Assembly (NCBI RefSeq): GCF_036227225.1
Contig: NZ_CP109444.1
Location: 9,405,501-9,469,500 of the forward strand
DNA from: Streptomyces sp. NBC_01478
GTDB taxonomy: Bacteria > Actinomycetota > Actinomycetes > Streptomycetales > Streptomycetaceae
Direction: 5' to 3'
Length of the DNA stretch: 64,000 nucleotides
Shown here: positions 16,422 to 24,950 of the stretch, one piece after another
Position numbering within the stretch: the first letter of the stretch is position 1
Layout of the letters: each line of letters starts with the position of its first letter
Notes under the pieces: generated by a model
Seen by the model: the letters and a program-made list of their open reading frames with translations, nothing else
The model's database searches: none
Told to the model about the DNA's origin: nothing
Made by a program: the position numbers and the translations under genes

Positions 16422-18457
16422 GCGGGGACCTCCAAGGGGTCGAGCAGGGGGTCGAGCTTGTTCGCTTTCCGGATCTCGTCGACGATGCGGCCGATGATTC
16501 CGGTGATGTCGAAGTCCTTCGGTGTGAAGACCGCCGCGACTCCGGCGGCCCGCAACTGTTCGGCGTCACCATTGGGGATGATCCCACCGGCGATGACAGG
16601 TATGTCTGTGGCACCGGCCACACGGAGCCGATCCAGGACATCCGGCACCAGTTGGGCGTGCGAGCCGGAGAGGATGGACAGGCCGACCGCGTGCACGTCC
16701 TCGGCGAGGGCCGCGTCCACGATCTGCTCCGGGGTGAGCCGGATGCCCTGGTACACCACCTCGAAGCCGGCGTCACGCGCGCGTACGGCGATCTGCTCGG
16801 CGCCGTTGGAGTGCCCGTCCAGGCCCGGCTTGCCGACCAGGAAGCGCAGCTTGCCGACGCCCATCTCGCGCGCCGTCACGTCCACCTTCCGGCGTACCCC
16901 GGCCATCGCCGAGCCCTCCTCGGCCGGCACCGCCACCGGCGCCGACGAGACGCCCGTGGGCGCCCGGAACTCCCCGAACACCTCCCGCAGGGCCCCGGCC
17001 CACTCACCGGTCGTGACACCGGCGCGGGCGCACTCCAGGGTGGCCTCCATGAGGTTGTCGGTGCCCTTGGCGGCCTCCTTCAGCCGTTCCAGCGCCTTGC
17101 ACGGGCGCGGGTGGTTGAACGGCGGCTGGTAGCGCGTGTCCCGCCACCGCTGCAACGACTCGATGACCCGCGCCTCGACGGCCGGGTCGACCGTCTGGAT
17201 CGCTGTATCAAGGTCGGCGGTGAGTGGATTGGGCTCGGTCGTGTTGAAGATGTTGACGCCGACGATCTTCTCTTGACCGGACTCAATACGGCCCCGCCGC
17301 TCGGCGTGCGAGGACACGAGCTGCGACTTCAGATAGCCCGACTCGACGGCGGCCATCGCGCCGCCCATCTCCTCGATGCGGTCGATCTCCGCGAGGGACT
17401 CCTCGACCAGGGAGGCCACCTTCGCCTCGATGACGTGCGAGCCGTCGAAGATGTCGGCGTACTCCAGCAGGTCGCTCTCGTGCGCCAGCACCTGCTGGAT
17501 GCGCAGCGACCACTGCTGGTCCCAGGGGCGGGGGAGCCCCAACGCCTCGTTCCACGCCGGGAGTTGCACGGCACGCGCGCGTGCGTCCTTCGACAGCGTC
17601 ACGGCCAGCATCTCCAGGACGATCCGCTGGACGTTGTTCTCCGGCTGCGCCTCCGTCAGGCCCAGCGAGTTGACCTGGACGCCGTAGCGGAACCGGCGCT
17701 GCTTCGGGTCCTCGATGCCGTAGCGCTCGCGCGTGATCTCGTCCCAGATGCGGCCGAAGGCGCGCATCTTGCACATCTCCTCGATGAAGCGGACGCCCGC
17801 GTTCACGAAGAAGGAGATGCGGGCGACGACATCGCCCCTGCGGTCCTCGGAGATCTGACCGGAGGCGAACACCGCGTCCAGGACGGCGATCGCGGTGGAC
17901 ATCGCGTACGCGATCTCCTGGACCGGTGTGGCCCCGGCCTCCTGGAGGTGGTAGCTGCAGATGTTGATCGGGTTCCACTTGGGGATGTGGTTGACCGTGT
18001 AGCAGATCATGTCGGTCGTCAGCCGGAGCGACGGAACCGGCGGGAACACGTGCGTGCCCCGCGACAGGTACTCCTTGACGATGTCGTTCTGGGTCGTCCC
18101 CTGGAGCTGGGTGATGTCCACACCCTGCTCCTCCGCGACGACCTGATAGAGCGCCAGCAGCCACATGGCGGTGGCGTTGATCGTCATCGAGGTGTTCATC
18201 TGGTCCAGGGGGATGTCCTGGAACAGCCGGCGCATGTCACCGACGTGGGCCACCGGCACGCCGACCCGGCCGACCTCGCCGCGGGCGAGGATGTGGTCGG
18301 AGTCGTAACCGGTCTGCGTCGGCAGGTCGAACGCGACCGACAGACCGGTCTGGCCCTTGGCGAGGTTGCGCCGGTACAACTCGTTGGACGCCTCTGCCGT
18401 GGAGTGACCGGCGTACGTGCGCATGAGCCACGGCCGGTCTTTCTGGCGCTCAGTCAT
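16418..18457 (-). CDS. meaA: Ethylmalonyl-CoA mutase (MeaA-type, adenosylcobalamin-dependent)
   Basis: A 679-residue mutase converting ethylmalonyl-CoA to methylsuccinyl-CoA. The N-terminal TIM barrel starts RPWLMRTYAGHSTAEASNELYRRNL and contains GLSVAFDLPTQTGYDSDH and TINATAMWLLALY. The C-terminal B12 domain shows GKPGLDGHSNGAEQIAVRA (the DxHxxG class, about residues 555-573) and SILSGSHAQLVPDVL. Unlike methylmalonyl-CoA mutase, both domains sit in one shorter chain. ATG at 18457 has GAGG eight bases upstream; TTG directly before it is less likely. It overlaps the next gene by 4 bp. Confidence 0.93.
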   Translation of the reverse strand: MTERQKDRPWLMRTYAGHSTAEASNELYRRNLAKGQTGLSVAFDLPTQTGYDSDHILARGEVGRVGVPVAHVGDMRRLFQDIPLDQMNTSMTINATAMWLLALYQVVAEEQGVDITQLQGTTQNDIVKEYLSRGTHVFPPVPSLRLTTDMICYTVNHIPKWNPINICSYHLQEAGATPVQEIAYAMSTAIAVLDAVFASGQISEDRRGDVVARISFFVNAGVRFIEEMCKMRAFGRIWDEITRERYGIEDPKQRRFRYGVQVNSLGLTEAQPENNVQRIVLEMLAVTLSKDARARAVQLPAWNEALGLPRPWDQQWSLRIQQVLAHESDLLEYADIFDGSHVIEAKVASLVEESLAEIDRIEEMGGAMAAVESGYLKSQLVSSHAERRGRIESGQEKIVGVNIFNTTEPNPLTADLDTAIQTVDPAVEARVIESLQRWRDTRYQPPFNHPRPCKALERLKEAAKGTDNLMEATLECARAGVTTGEWAGALREVFGEFRAPTGVSSAPVAVPAEEGSAMAGVRRKVDVTAREMGVGKLRFLVGKPGLDGHSNGAEQIAVRARDAGFEVVYQGIRLTPEQIVDAALAEDVHAVGLSILSGSHAQLVPDVLDRLRVAGATDIPVIAGGIIPNGDAEQLRAAGVAAVFTPKDFDITGIIGRIVDEIRKANKLDPLLDPLEVPA

Positions 18458-18466
18458 CAAGGGACC

Positions 18467-19810
18467 TCAGATGTTCCGGAAGCGGTTGATCGCGTCGATG
18501 TGCTTGTCGCGCAGTTCCTCGTCGCGGACGCCGAGGCCTTCCTCGGGGGCGAGGCACAGGACGCCGACCTTGCCCTGGTGGAGGTTGCGGTGGACGTCGT
18601 AGGCGGCCTGCCCGGTCTCCTCCAGGGAGTACACCCTGGAGAGCGTCGGGTGGATCTTGCCCTTGGCGACCAGCCGGTTGGCCTCCCAGGCCTCGCGGTA
18701 GTTGGCGAAGTGCGAGCCGACGATCCGCTTCAGGGACATCCACAGGTAGCGGTTGTCGTACTCGTGGTTGAACCCGGAGGTCGACGCGCACGTGACGATC
18801 GTGCCGCCCTTGCGCGTGACGTAGACGCTTGCGCCGAAGGTCTCGCGTCCGGGGTGCTCGAAGACGATGTCGACGTCCTCGCCGCCGGTGAGCTCCCGGA
18901 TGCGCTTGCCGAACCGCTTCCACTCGCGCGGGTCCTGGTGGTGCTCGTCGGCCCAGAACTTGTAGTCCTCGGCGGTGCGGTCGATGATCGCCTCGGCGCC
19001 CATGGCCCGGCAGATGTCCGCCTTCTGGGGGCTGGAGACGACGCAGATGGGGTTGGCGCCGCCCGCGAGCGCGAACTGTGTGGCGTACGAGCCGAGTCCG
19101 CCGCTCGCGCCCCAGATCAGGACGTTGTCGCCCTGCTTCATGCCGGCGCCGTTGCGGGAGACCAACTGCCGGTAGGCGGTGGAGTTCACGAGCCCCGGGG
19201 CGGCGGCCTCCTCCCACGACAGGTGGTCCGGCTTGGGCATCAGTTGGTTGGACTTGACCAGTGCGATCTCGGCGAGTCCGCCGAAGTTGGTCTCGAAGCC
19301 CCAGATCCGCTGCTCGGGGTCGAGCATCGTGTCGTTGTGGCCGTCGCTCGACTCCAGCTCGACGGACAGGCAGTGCGCGACGACCTCGTCACCGGGCTTC
19401 CAGGCGTTGACGCCGGGGCCGGTGCGCAGGACGACGCCCGCGAGGTCGGAGCCGATGACGTGGTACGGCAGGTCGTGCCGCTTGGTCAGCTCGCTGAGCC
19501 TGCCGTAGCGCTCCAGGAAGCCGAAGGTCGACAGCGGCTCGAAGATCGAGGTCCACACGGAGTTGTAGTTGACGCTCGACGCCATCACGGCCACCAGGGC
19601 CTCGCCCGGGCCGAGTTCCGGCACCGGGACGTCGTCCAGGTGGATCGACTTGCGGGGGTCCTTGTCGCGGGTGGTGAGGCCCGCGAACATGTCCGTCTCG
19701 TCCTTGTGCACGGTGATCGCACGGTACGACTCGGGGAGCGGCAGGGCGGCGAAGTCCGCCGGAGTCGAGTCCGGCGACTGGATCGCGGCGAGGATGTCCT
19801 TCACGGTCAC
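18467..19810 (-). CDS. ccrA: Crotonyl-CoA carboxylase/reductase
   Basis: A 447-residue MDR-family enzyme that reductively carboxylates crotonyl-CoA to ethylmalonyl-CoA with NADPH and CO2. It supplies both the ethylmalonyl-CoA pathway and C4 polyketide extender units. Visible are WGASGGLGSYATQ for NADPH and the CO2-pocket residues: an Asn in SSVNYNSVW (about 81-83), Phe-Glu in WGFETNFGG (about 172-173) and His in GSHFANYREA. GTG start with CGCCGGAGGC upstream. First gene of a five-gene minus-strand operon. Confidence 0.95.
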   Translation of the reverse strand: MTVKDILAAIQSPDSTPADFAALPLPESYRAITVHKDETDMFAGLTTRDKDPRKSIHLDDVPVPELGPGEALVAVMASSVNYNSVWTSIFEPLSTFGFLERYGRLSELTKRHDLPYHVIGSDLAGVVLRTGPGVNAWKPGDEVVAHCLSVELESSDGHNDTMLDPEQRIWGFETNFGGLAEIALVKSNQLMPKPDHLSWEEAAAPGLVNSTAYRQLVSRNGAGMKQGDNVLIWGASGGLGSYATQFALAGGANPICVVSSPQKADICRAMGAEAIIDRTAEDYKFWADEHHQDPREWKRFGKRIRELTGGEDVDIVFEHPGRETFGASVYVTRKGGTIVTCASTSGFNHEYDNRYLWMSLKRIVGSHFANYREAWEANRLVAKGKIHPTLSRVYSLEETGQAAYDVHRNLHQGKVGVLCLAPEEGLGVRDEELRDKHIDAINRFRNI

Positions 19811-20049
19811 GGTGTTGCCTCCGGCGAAGTGCGCCCTGAGGGAGGGGCGCCGATGGTTACGTCGGTGCTGCTGCTGAGGGTGGGTGGTGAAGTGCCGTCG
19901 GTTCGGCGGGTGGTGCTTCGGCAGCGCTTTGTGGCGCGGGAGGGTGCCTGTGACGCAGGCGTCCGGGCGCGCAGCCCAGTGGTGGGTTGCGGGGACAGCC
20001 GACGTACGAGAGGTCTCTGCACGCCGGCCGCCCGGACACCTTCAACGTA

Positions 20050-20064
20050 TGACACTGCGTGTCA
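20050..20064. promoter_or_regulatory. Inverted repeat TGACAC-N3-GTGTCA upstream of ccrA
   Basis: Perfect 6-bp arms around TGC, 240 bp before the ccrA start. The size and symmetry fit a TetR-family site, and a TetR gene lies next door on the same strand. That this regulator binds here is an inference. Confidence 0.5.
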
Positions 20065-20183
20065 CCTCGCAAGGCACCGAGTGCCATGAATCGCTCTCAG
20101 GTGAAATCTTTACGTAACAAATGAGCGATGATCGATCGAACGGGGTCTGAAAGCTGCGTGAAAAGGTGCTCTGACATGCCAAA

Positions 20184-20207
20184 ACGGCCACCCCGTGGGG
20201 TGGCCGT
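20184..20207 (-). terminator. Rho-independent terminator of the TetR gene
   Basis: Arms ACGGCCACCCC (20184-20194) and GGGGTGGCCGT (20197-20207) with a 2-nt centre. On the minus strand the stem is followed by TTTT, consistent with termination of the TetR transcript. Confidence 0.8.
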
Positions 20208-20228
20208 CATCACAGGGGGCAGGGGGAG

Positions 20229-21038
20229 TCAGCGGTCCCTGAGTGCCTCTTCGATGGTCCGCATGACCTCGTCCAGCGGGGCGTCGGTGCGGGCGACCGT
20301 CACCAGGACCTCGCCCTGCTGGTGCACCATCGCCGTGGCCGGTTTGGGGGTCGTGGTGCGGCCGGCTCCGATGCCGCTGCCGAACGTCTTCCGTACGATC
20401 CCGAAGGCGTGGTCGAGCTGTGCCTCGACGTCGCCCTGGCCGCCGGCCCGCAGCCAGCGCCGCAGCACGTGGTTGTGGGCGGTGACCACGGCCGAGGCGG
20501 CGACCTCGGCGAGCAGCGGGTCGTCGTTGGCGTCGTCGTCGTGCGCGTGCTCGTCGAAGTGGCCCAGCAGATAGCGCGTGAACAGCCGCTCGTAGCGGGC
20601 CACCGACGCGATCTCCGCCTCGCGCAGGGTGGGCACCTCGCGCGTCAGCTTGTAGCGGGCGACCGAGATCTCCGGCTGCGCCGCGTACATCCGCATGACT
20701 TCCTTGATGCCCCGGCACACCGTGTCGAGCGGGTGCTCGTGCGCGGGGGCGGCATTGAGTACCGCCTCGGCACGGATCAACGTGTCGTCGTGATCCGGGA
20801 AGATCGCCTCTTCCTTGGAGCGGAAGTGACGGAAGAACGTCCGGCGTGCGACTCCGGCCGCCGCGGCGATCTCGTCGACGGTGGTCGCCTCGTACCCCTT
20901 GGTCGCGAACAGCTCCATCGCGGCCGCCGCCAGTTCGCGCCGCATCTTGAGGCGCTGGGCGGCGGCGCGACTGCCCGCGGCACTCTCCGGTGCGTCGGGC
21001 GTGGCTGCTGTACGGGCGGGCTTGGCGGGCTGGGGCAT
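20229..21038 (-). CDS. TetR/AcrR family regulator next to the ethylmalonyl-CoA operon
   Basis: A 269-residue regulator, longer than the usual 190-220. The HTH spans about residues 35-80: ELAAAAMELFATKGYEATTVDEI then GVARRTFFRHFRSKEEAIF. The C-terminal extension after about 220 ends in VMRTIEEALRDR. No good ribosome site is visible; I use the ATG at 21038 (MPQPAKPART), with an ATG six codons earlier as the alternative. It sits between ccrA and the 3-hydroxyacyl-CoA dehydrogenase, so it probably controls one or both. Confidence 0.8.
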   Translation of the reverse strand: MPQPAKPARTAATPDAPESAAGSRAAAQRLKMRRELAAAAMELFATKGYEATTVDEIAAAAGVARRTFFRHFRSKEEAIFPDHDDTLIRAEAVLNAAPAHEHPLDTVCRGIKEVMRMYAAQPEISVARYKLTREVPTLREAEIASVARYERLFTRYLLGHFDEHAHDDDANDDPLLAEVAASAVVTAHNHVLRRWLRAGGQGDVEAQLDHAFGIVRKTFGSGIGAGRTTTPKPATAMVHQQGEVLVTVARTDAPLDEVMRTIEEALRDR

Positions 21039-21174
21039 GACCCGAACGTACTGCATGTGCGCAGCTTGGCGTGCACGTCGGGGGTTTCCCCCGCCCACCG
21101 CGGGCGGGGGTCCTTCCGAGGGGTCGAGCAACCCGCCCCAGTCTCCGTCGGCCGAGAACGGGTCGCCGGGATCC

Positions 21175-22980
21175 TCAGCGGCGGGCATATTCGCGGAAGC
21201 CGCGGCCCGTCTTGCGGCCGAGGCAGCCCGCGGCCACCAGGTGCTCCAGGAGCGGCGCCGGAGCCAGGCCCGGGTCGCGGAACTCACGGTGCAGGACCTT
21301 CTCGATCGCCAGGGAGACGTCCAGCCCCACGACGTCCAGGAGCTCGAAGGGGCCCATCGGGTAGCCGCCGCCCAGCTTCATCGCGGCGTCGATGTCGTCA
21401 AGAGATGCATAGTGCTCCTGCACCATCTTGATCGCGTTGTTGAGGTACGGGAAAAGCAGTGCATTGACGATGAAGCCGGCTCGGTCACCACAGTCGACCG
21501 CATGCTTCTTGATCTTGACGCAGACCTCGTGCACTGTTGATTGGACGTCAACATCCGTCAACACTGTACGGACGACCTCGACCAGCTTCATCGCCGGTGC
21601 GGGGTTGAAGAAGTGCATGCCGATCACGTCCTGCGGACGCGAGGTGGCGCGGGCGCACGCGACGACCGGGAGCGACGAGGTCGTGGTGGCCAGGACCGCC
21701 CCCGGCTTGCAGACCTTGTCCAGCGTCGCGAAGAGCTGCTGCTTGATCTCCAGGTCCTCGGCGACCGCCTCGACGGCCAGATCGACGTCCGCGAAGGAGT
21801 CGTAGGAACCCGCCGCGCTGATCCGGTCCAGGGTCTCGGCGGCGGCCTCGGCGGTCATCCGCCCCTTGTCGACGGAGCGCGAAAGCGACTTGCCGATACG
21901 GGACTTGGCGAACTGCGCCTTCTCCTCGCTGCGGGCGGCGAGCACCACGTCGTAGCCGGCCTTGGCGAAGACCTCGGCGATACCGGACGCCATGGTCCCG
22001 GAGCCCGCGACCCCGACGGAGCGCACGGTACGGCCGGGGGTGAGCTGCGCGCCCTCCGGCGGGGTCAGCGCGTCCCGCACGACGATCGCGCTGCCGGGAG
22101 CCTCGTAGGAGTAGAAGCCGCGACCCGTCTTACGGCCGGTCAGGCCCGCCTCGCTGAGTTGCTTGAGGATCGGCGCGGGGGCGTGCAGGCGGTCGTGCGA
22201 CTCGGAGTACATGGCCTCCAGGACCGTGCGCGCGGTGTCGATGCCGATGAGGTCGAGGAGTGCGAGCGGGCCCATGGGGAGTCCGCAGCCGAGCCGCATC
22301 GCCGCGTCGATGTCCTCGCGGGATGCGTACTTCGCCTCGTACATCGCGGCCGCCTGGTTGAGGTAGCCGAAGAGCAGTCCGTCCGCGACGAACCCGGGTC
22401 GGTCGCCGACCGCGACGGGCTCCTTGCCCAGCTCGATCGCCAGGTCGGTGACGGCGGCGACGGCGGCGGGCGCGGTCAGCACCGAGGAGACCACCTCGAC
22501 CAGCTTCATCGCGGGCGCCGGGTTGAAGAAGTGCAGCCCGAGCACCCGCTCCGGCCGCGCCGAGTCGGCGGCCAGCCGCGTGACGGACAGGGCGTTCGTA
22601 CCGGTCGCGAGAATCGTCTCGGGGCGCACGATCCCGTCCAGCTCCCGGAAGATCTGGTGCTTGATCTCGTACGACTCCGGGGCCACCTCGATGACCAGGT
22701 CGGCGTCGGCCGCCGCGCCCAGGTCGGTGGAGGTGCGGACCCGGGCGAGGGCGTCGGTGCGTTCCTGCTCGGTCAGCCTTCCGCGTCGCACGGCGTGGGC
22801 GGTCGCGGTCTCCAGGGCGGCGACGGCGTGCGCGGTCGCGGCCTCGCTGACGTCGATGCCGACGACCTCGCGGCCGGCCCGGGCGAGGACCTCGGTGATA
22901 CCGGTGCCCATCGTGCCGAGACCGACGACGGCAATGGTCTTGAACAGGGACAGGGGAGCGTCGGACAGGGGAGCTGCCAT
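21175..22980 (-). CDS. Double-module 3-hydroxyacyl-CoA dehydrogenase (3-hydroxybutyryl-CoA dehydrogenase type)
   Basis: A 601-residue protein made of two tandem dehydrogenase modules. Each has a Rossmann NAD motif (VVGLGTMGTGITEVLARAG near 18; GVAGSGTMASGIAEVFAKAG near 320) and the signature LHFFNPAPAMKLVEVV or MHFFNPAPAMKLVEVV. Each also has its own C-terminal domain ending in GRKTGRGF. Both modules look catalytically complete. The reaction interconverts 3-hydroxybutyryl-CoA and acetoacetyl-CoA, two steps before crotonyl-CoA, which feeds ccrA. The start ATG at 22980 has CCAGGAGTCC upstream. Confidence 0.88.
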   Translation of the reverse strand: MAAPLSDAPLSLFKTIAVVGLGTMGTGITEVLARAGREVVGIDVSEAATAHAVAALETATAHAVRRGRLTEQERTDALARVRTSTDLGAAADADLVIEVAPESYEIKHQIFRELDGIVRPETILATGTNALSVTRLAADSARPERVLGLHFFNPAPAMKLVEVVSSVLTAPAAVAAVTDLAIELGKEPVAVGDRPGFVADGLLFGYLNQAAAMYEAKYASREDIDAAMRLGCGLPMGPLALLDLIGIDTARTVLEAMYSESHDRLHAPAPILKQLSEAGLTGRKTGRGFYSYEAPGSAIVVRDALTPPEGAQLTPGRTVRSVGVAGSGTMASGIAEVFAKAGYDVVLAARSEEKAQFAKSRIGKSLSRSVDKGRMTAEAAAETLDRISAAGSYDSFADVDLAVEAVAEDLEIKQQLFATLDKVCKPGAVLATTTSSLPVVACARATSRPQDVIGMHFFNPAPAMKLVEVVRTVLTDVDVQSTVHEVCVKIKKHAVDCGDRAGFIVNALLFPYLNNAIKMVQEHYASLDDIDAAMKLGGGYPMGPFELLDVVGLDVSLAIEKVLHREFRDPGLAPAPLLEHLVAAGCLGRKTGRGFREYARR

Positions 22981-23319
22981 CGCGGGACTCCTGGAATGAG
23001 GGTGACGACTGGGAGCGCGCGCCGTACGCCGAGGGGCGCACAGGGTGCGAGAAGGAGTGCGGGTGGTGCCGGGCAACGAGCGCACACGCCCGGCGAGTTG
23101 AGAGTTCCGACCGGCTCTGTCCCAAGCCGTGTCGTACTGCGGCACACGAAGTACCGAACCGACTGCACTCACGGCGGCTGCGTCACCAGGCCGCCGTAAG
23201 GAGGTACGCGAGTGGGTAACTCGCTCACCTGAGCTTAACCGGTGGGTAACGAGCGCGCCAGCCCCCGGAGTTTGTGATGTAGGTCCCGTCTGTCCCGCGA
23301 CCCCCATAGGCTCGGTTTC
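22981..23319. promoter_or_regulatory. 339-bp divergent promoter region with repeated GTGGGTAAC
   Basis: No gene was seen here. GTGGGTAAC occurs at 23212-23220 and again at 23242-23250, exactly 30 bp apart. The first copy lies within the inverted repeat GCGAGT-GGGTA-ACTCGC (23208-23224). CATAGGCT near 23308 could be a -10 element for the HEAT-repeat gene. Confidence 0.45.
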
Positions 23320-23895
23320 ATGGACGAAGAGTTGCGATCACTCACGGAGCGCTTACGGCAGGAGTCGGGAGGGGCGGCGCCGTACGAGGAACTCGCGGCG
23401 ACCGACGACCTCGACGAACTGGCGGAAGTGCTCACCGCCCCCGGCCGTCCGCTGTGGGCAAGGGAGTTGGCCGCGTTCCGCCTCGGCCTCGCGGGCGACC
23501 GGCGGGCCTTCGAGTCCCTCGTCCTGTTCCTCAATCATCGCGAGCCAGCACGCTGCGCCTCCGCGGCGTACGCCCTGGCCCGCCTCGACGACCCGCGCAC
23601 CGCCCGCGCGGCAGCCGCCCTCGCCACCAACGAACTCCGCGTCGCCTACGCCCTGCACCCCGTCCGACTCCTGGCCGACCTCCACGCGCCCGAGTCCGTC
23701 CCGGCCCTCATCACCACCCTGCGACGCCGCCTGCGCCCCCAGGACCCGTACCGCCGCGTGGCCCTCGCCTGCGTACAGGGCCTCGGCGAACTGGGCGACC
23801 CGCGCGCGAGACCCGTACTGAACGACGCGCTCGCGCACCCGGCCCTGGCGGAGGCGGCGGTGCACGCGCTGGGCCGGATCCCACGGCAGCGGTGA
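23320..23895 (+). CDS. HEAT-repeat protein
   Basis: A 191-residue protein built of alpha-alpha hairpins of the HEAT/PBS-lyase type: GRPLWARELAAFRLGLAGD, CASAAYALARLDDPRTARAA, RVALACVQGLGELGDPRARPVL and AAVHALGRIP. Such repeats usually mediate protein contacts. Homologues are often mis-labelled adenylosuccinate lyase; nothing in this sequence supports that activity. It is divergent from the dehydrogenase. Confidence 0.75.
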   Translation: MDEELRSLTERLRQESGGAAPYEELAATDDLDELAEVLTAPGRPLWARELAAFRLGLAGDRRAFESLVLFLNHREPARCASAAYALARLDDPRTARAAAALATNELRVAYALHPVRLLADLHAPESVPALITTLRRRLRPQDPYRRVALACVQGLGELGDPRARPVLNDALAHPALAEAAVHALGRIPRQR

Positions 23896-23911
23896 GCCGC
23901 TCACGACCCCC

Positions 23912-24445
23912 TTACCGCGTCAGCTTCCTGGCGTACCGGAGCTCGGGCACCAGCACTCCCGCCACCTCGTACGGCTCCTCCGTGCCGTCCGCCCGGAATC
24001 CGGCCCGCTCGTAGAAGCGGCGGGCACGGGCGTTGTCCCGGACGACCCAGAGGAGCACGTGGTCGTGGCCGAGGGCCGCGCACCGCCGTAGCGTCTCCTG
24101 CGTCAGGGCCCGGCCGGCGCCGGTGCCCAGGTGGCGCGGGTCGAGGTAGAGGGCGTACAACTCGACGTCCCCGGTGCGGACTTCGCCGTCCCGGTAAGGC
24201 CCGAACGCCACCCAGCCGACGATCTCCGCGCCCCGCGTGGCCACCAGGTTCACCACGCTGCCGTCGCCCTGCGCGAGACGAGCCCGGTGGCGCTCGGCGT
24301 CGTCCTTCGCGCTCAGCGCGTCGAGGAAGGGCTGCGGCATGAGGCCCCGGTACGCGAACCGCCAGCCGAGGACGCGGATCTCGGAGACGCGGTCGCAGTC
24401 GGCGAGGGCCATGGGGCGGATCTGGAGGGGCTCGACGTCGTTCAT
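23912..24445 (-). CDS. GNAT family N-acetyltransferase
   Basis: A 177-residue GNAT protein. LYALYLDPRHLGTGAGRALTQETL is the acetyl-CoA-binding motif A (V/I-x-x-x-x-Q/R-G-x-G/A pattern as HLGTGAG). VVRDNARARRFYERAGFRADG is motif B. The N-terminus IRPMALADCDRVSEIRV is typical. The substrate amine is unknown. Confidence 0.85.
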   Translation of the reverse strand: MNDVEPLQIRPMALADCDRVSEIRVLGWRFAYRGLMPQPFLDALSAKDDAERHRARLAQGDGSVVNLVATRGAEIVGWVAFGPYRDGEVRTGDVELYALYLDPRHLGTGAGRALTQETLRRCAALGHDHVLLWVVRDNARARRFYERAGFRADGTEEPYEVAGVLVPELRYARKLTR

Positions 24446-24485
24446 GGCGGCACCCTAAGGACTCGGCCGCCGGCCCGGCCGCTGA

Positions 24486-24884
24486 TTATTCGCCGATCAC
24501 CGCGAACGCCTCGATCTCCATCAGGAACTCCGGCCGCACCAGCGCGGCGACCTGCACGGCGGAGGCGGCGGGGAGCCGGTCGTCGGGTATGTGCGCCGCG
24601 CGGGCCGCGCGGATCGCCGGCATGTGGGCCATGTCCGTGACGAAGAAGGTCAGTTTGACCACGTCGTCGAAGGTGGCCCCGGCCGCGGCCAGGCAGCGGC
24701 GGAGGTTCTCGAAGACCTGGCGGGCCTGCGCGGCCGGATCGTCTTCGCCGACGAGCTTGCCGTCCTCGTCCAGGGCGAGTTGGCCGGAGATCGCGACGAA
24801 GCGGCCGGTGCCCACGACGACGTGTGTGTAGGCCGTCGCGGGGGCGACGCCGTCGGGGGCGGGAATCCTCGTCAGCTCACTCAT
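24486..24884 (-). CDS. RidA/YjgF family protein
   Basis: A 132-residue Rid-family protein. The patterns TRFVAISGQLALDEDGKLVG-like, QARQVFENLRRCLAAAGATFDDVVK and FLMEIEAFA are characteristic. Canonical RidA hydrolyses reactive enamines and imines using an arginine near the end (R in ALVRPEFLMEIEAFA fits). I chose the ATG at 24884 (MSELTRIPAP). Its first codons are mirrored in an inverted repeat with the other strand. Confidence 0.85.
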   Translation of the reverse strand: MSELTRIPAPDGVAPATAYTHVVVGTGRFVAISGQLALDEDGKLVGEDDPAAQARQVFENLRRCLAAAGATFDDVVKLTFFVTDMAHMPAIRAARAAHIPDDRLPAASAVQVAALVRPEFLMEIEAFAVIGE

Positions 24885-24932
24885 GCGTCCATGGTGGACC
24901 ATGGGTCTGACAACGAGGATTCCCGCCCCCGA
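24853..24932. repeat. Inverted duplication of the ridA start
   Basis: Arms TCGGGGGCGGGAATCCTCGT (24853-24872) and its perfect complement (24913-24932) mirror each other. The mirror axis at 24892 also relates the ridA ATG (24884) to an ATG on the plus strand (24901), where the sequence reads MGLTTRIPAPEG. The plus-strand copy has no gene behind it. Confidence 0.8.
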
Positions 24933-24950
24933 AGGACCGTCTGGCGGGGC

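Larger units (their letters stand above)
19811..20228 (-). promoter_or_regulatory. 418-bp upstream region of the ethylmalonyl-CoA operon
   Basis: This stretch between ccrA and the TetR stop holds no gene. It contains the ccrA ribosome site, the TGACAC-TGC-GTGTCA inverted repeat (20050-20064), the short palindrome TTACGTAA near 20112, and the TetR terminator at 20184-20207. Confidence 0.6.

Noticed and set aside
16652..20089. 1145-codon open frame on the plus strand across meaA and ccrA
   Set aside because: It is antisense to two highly conserved enzymes. The translation is a low-complexity string rich in Val, Asp, Leu and Gly, typical of antisense frames in this GC range.
23320..23895. Adenylosuccinate lyase, the label often given to homologues
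   Set aside because: The sequence is only HEAT-type hairpins. None of the lyase signature motifs is present.
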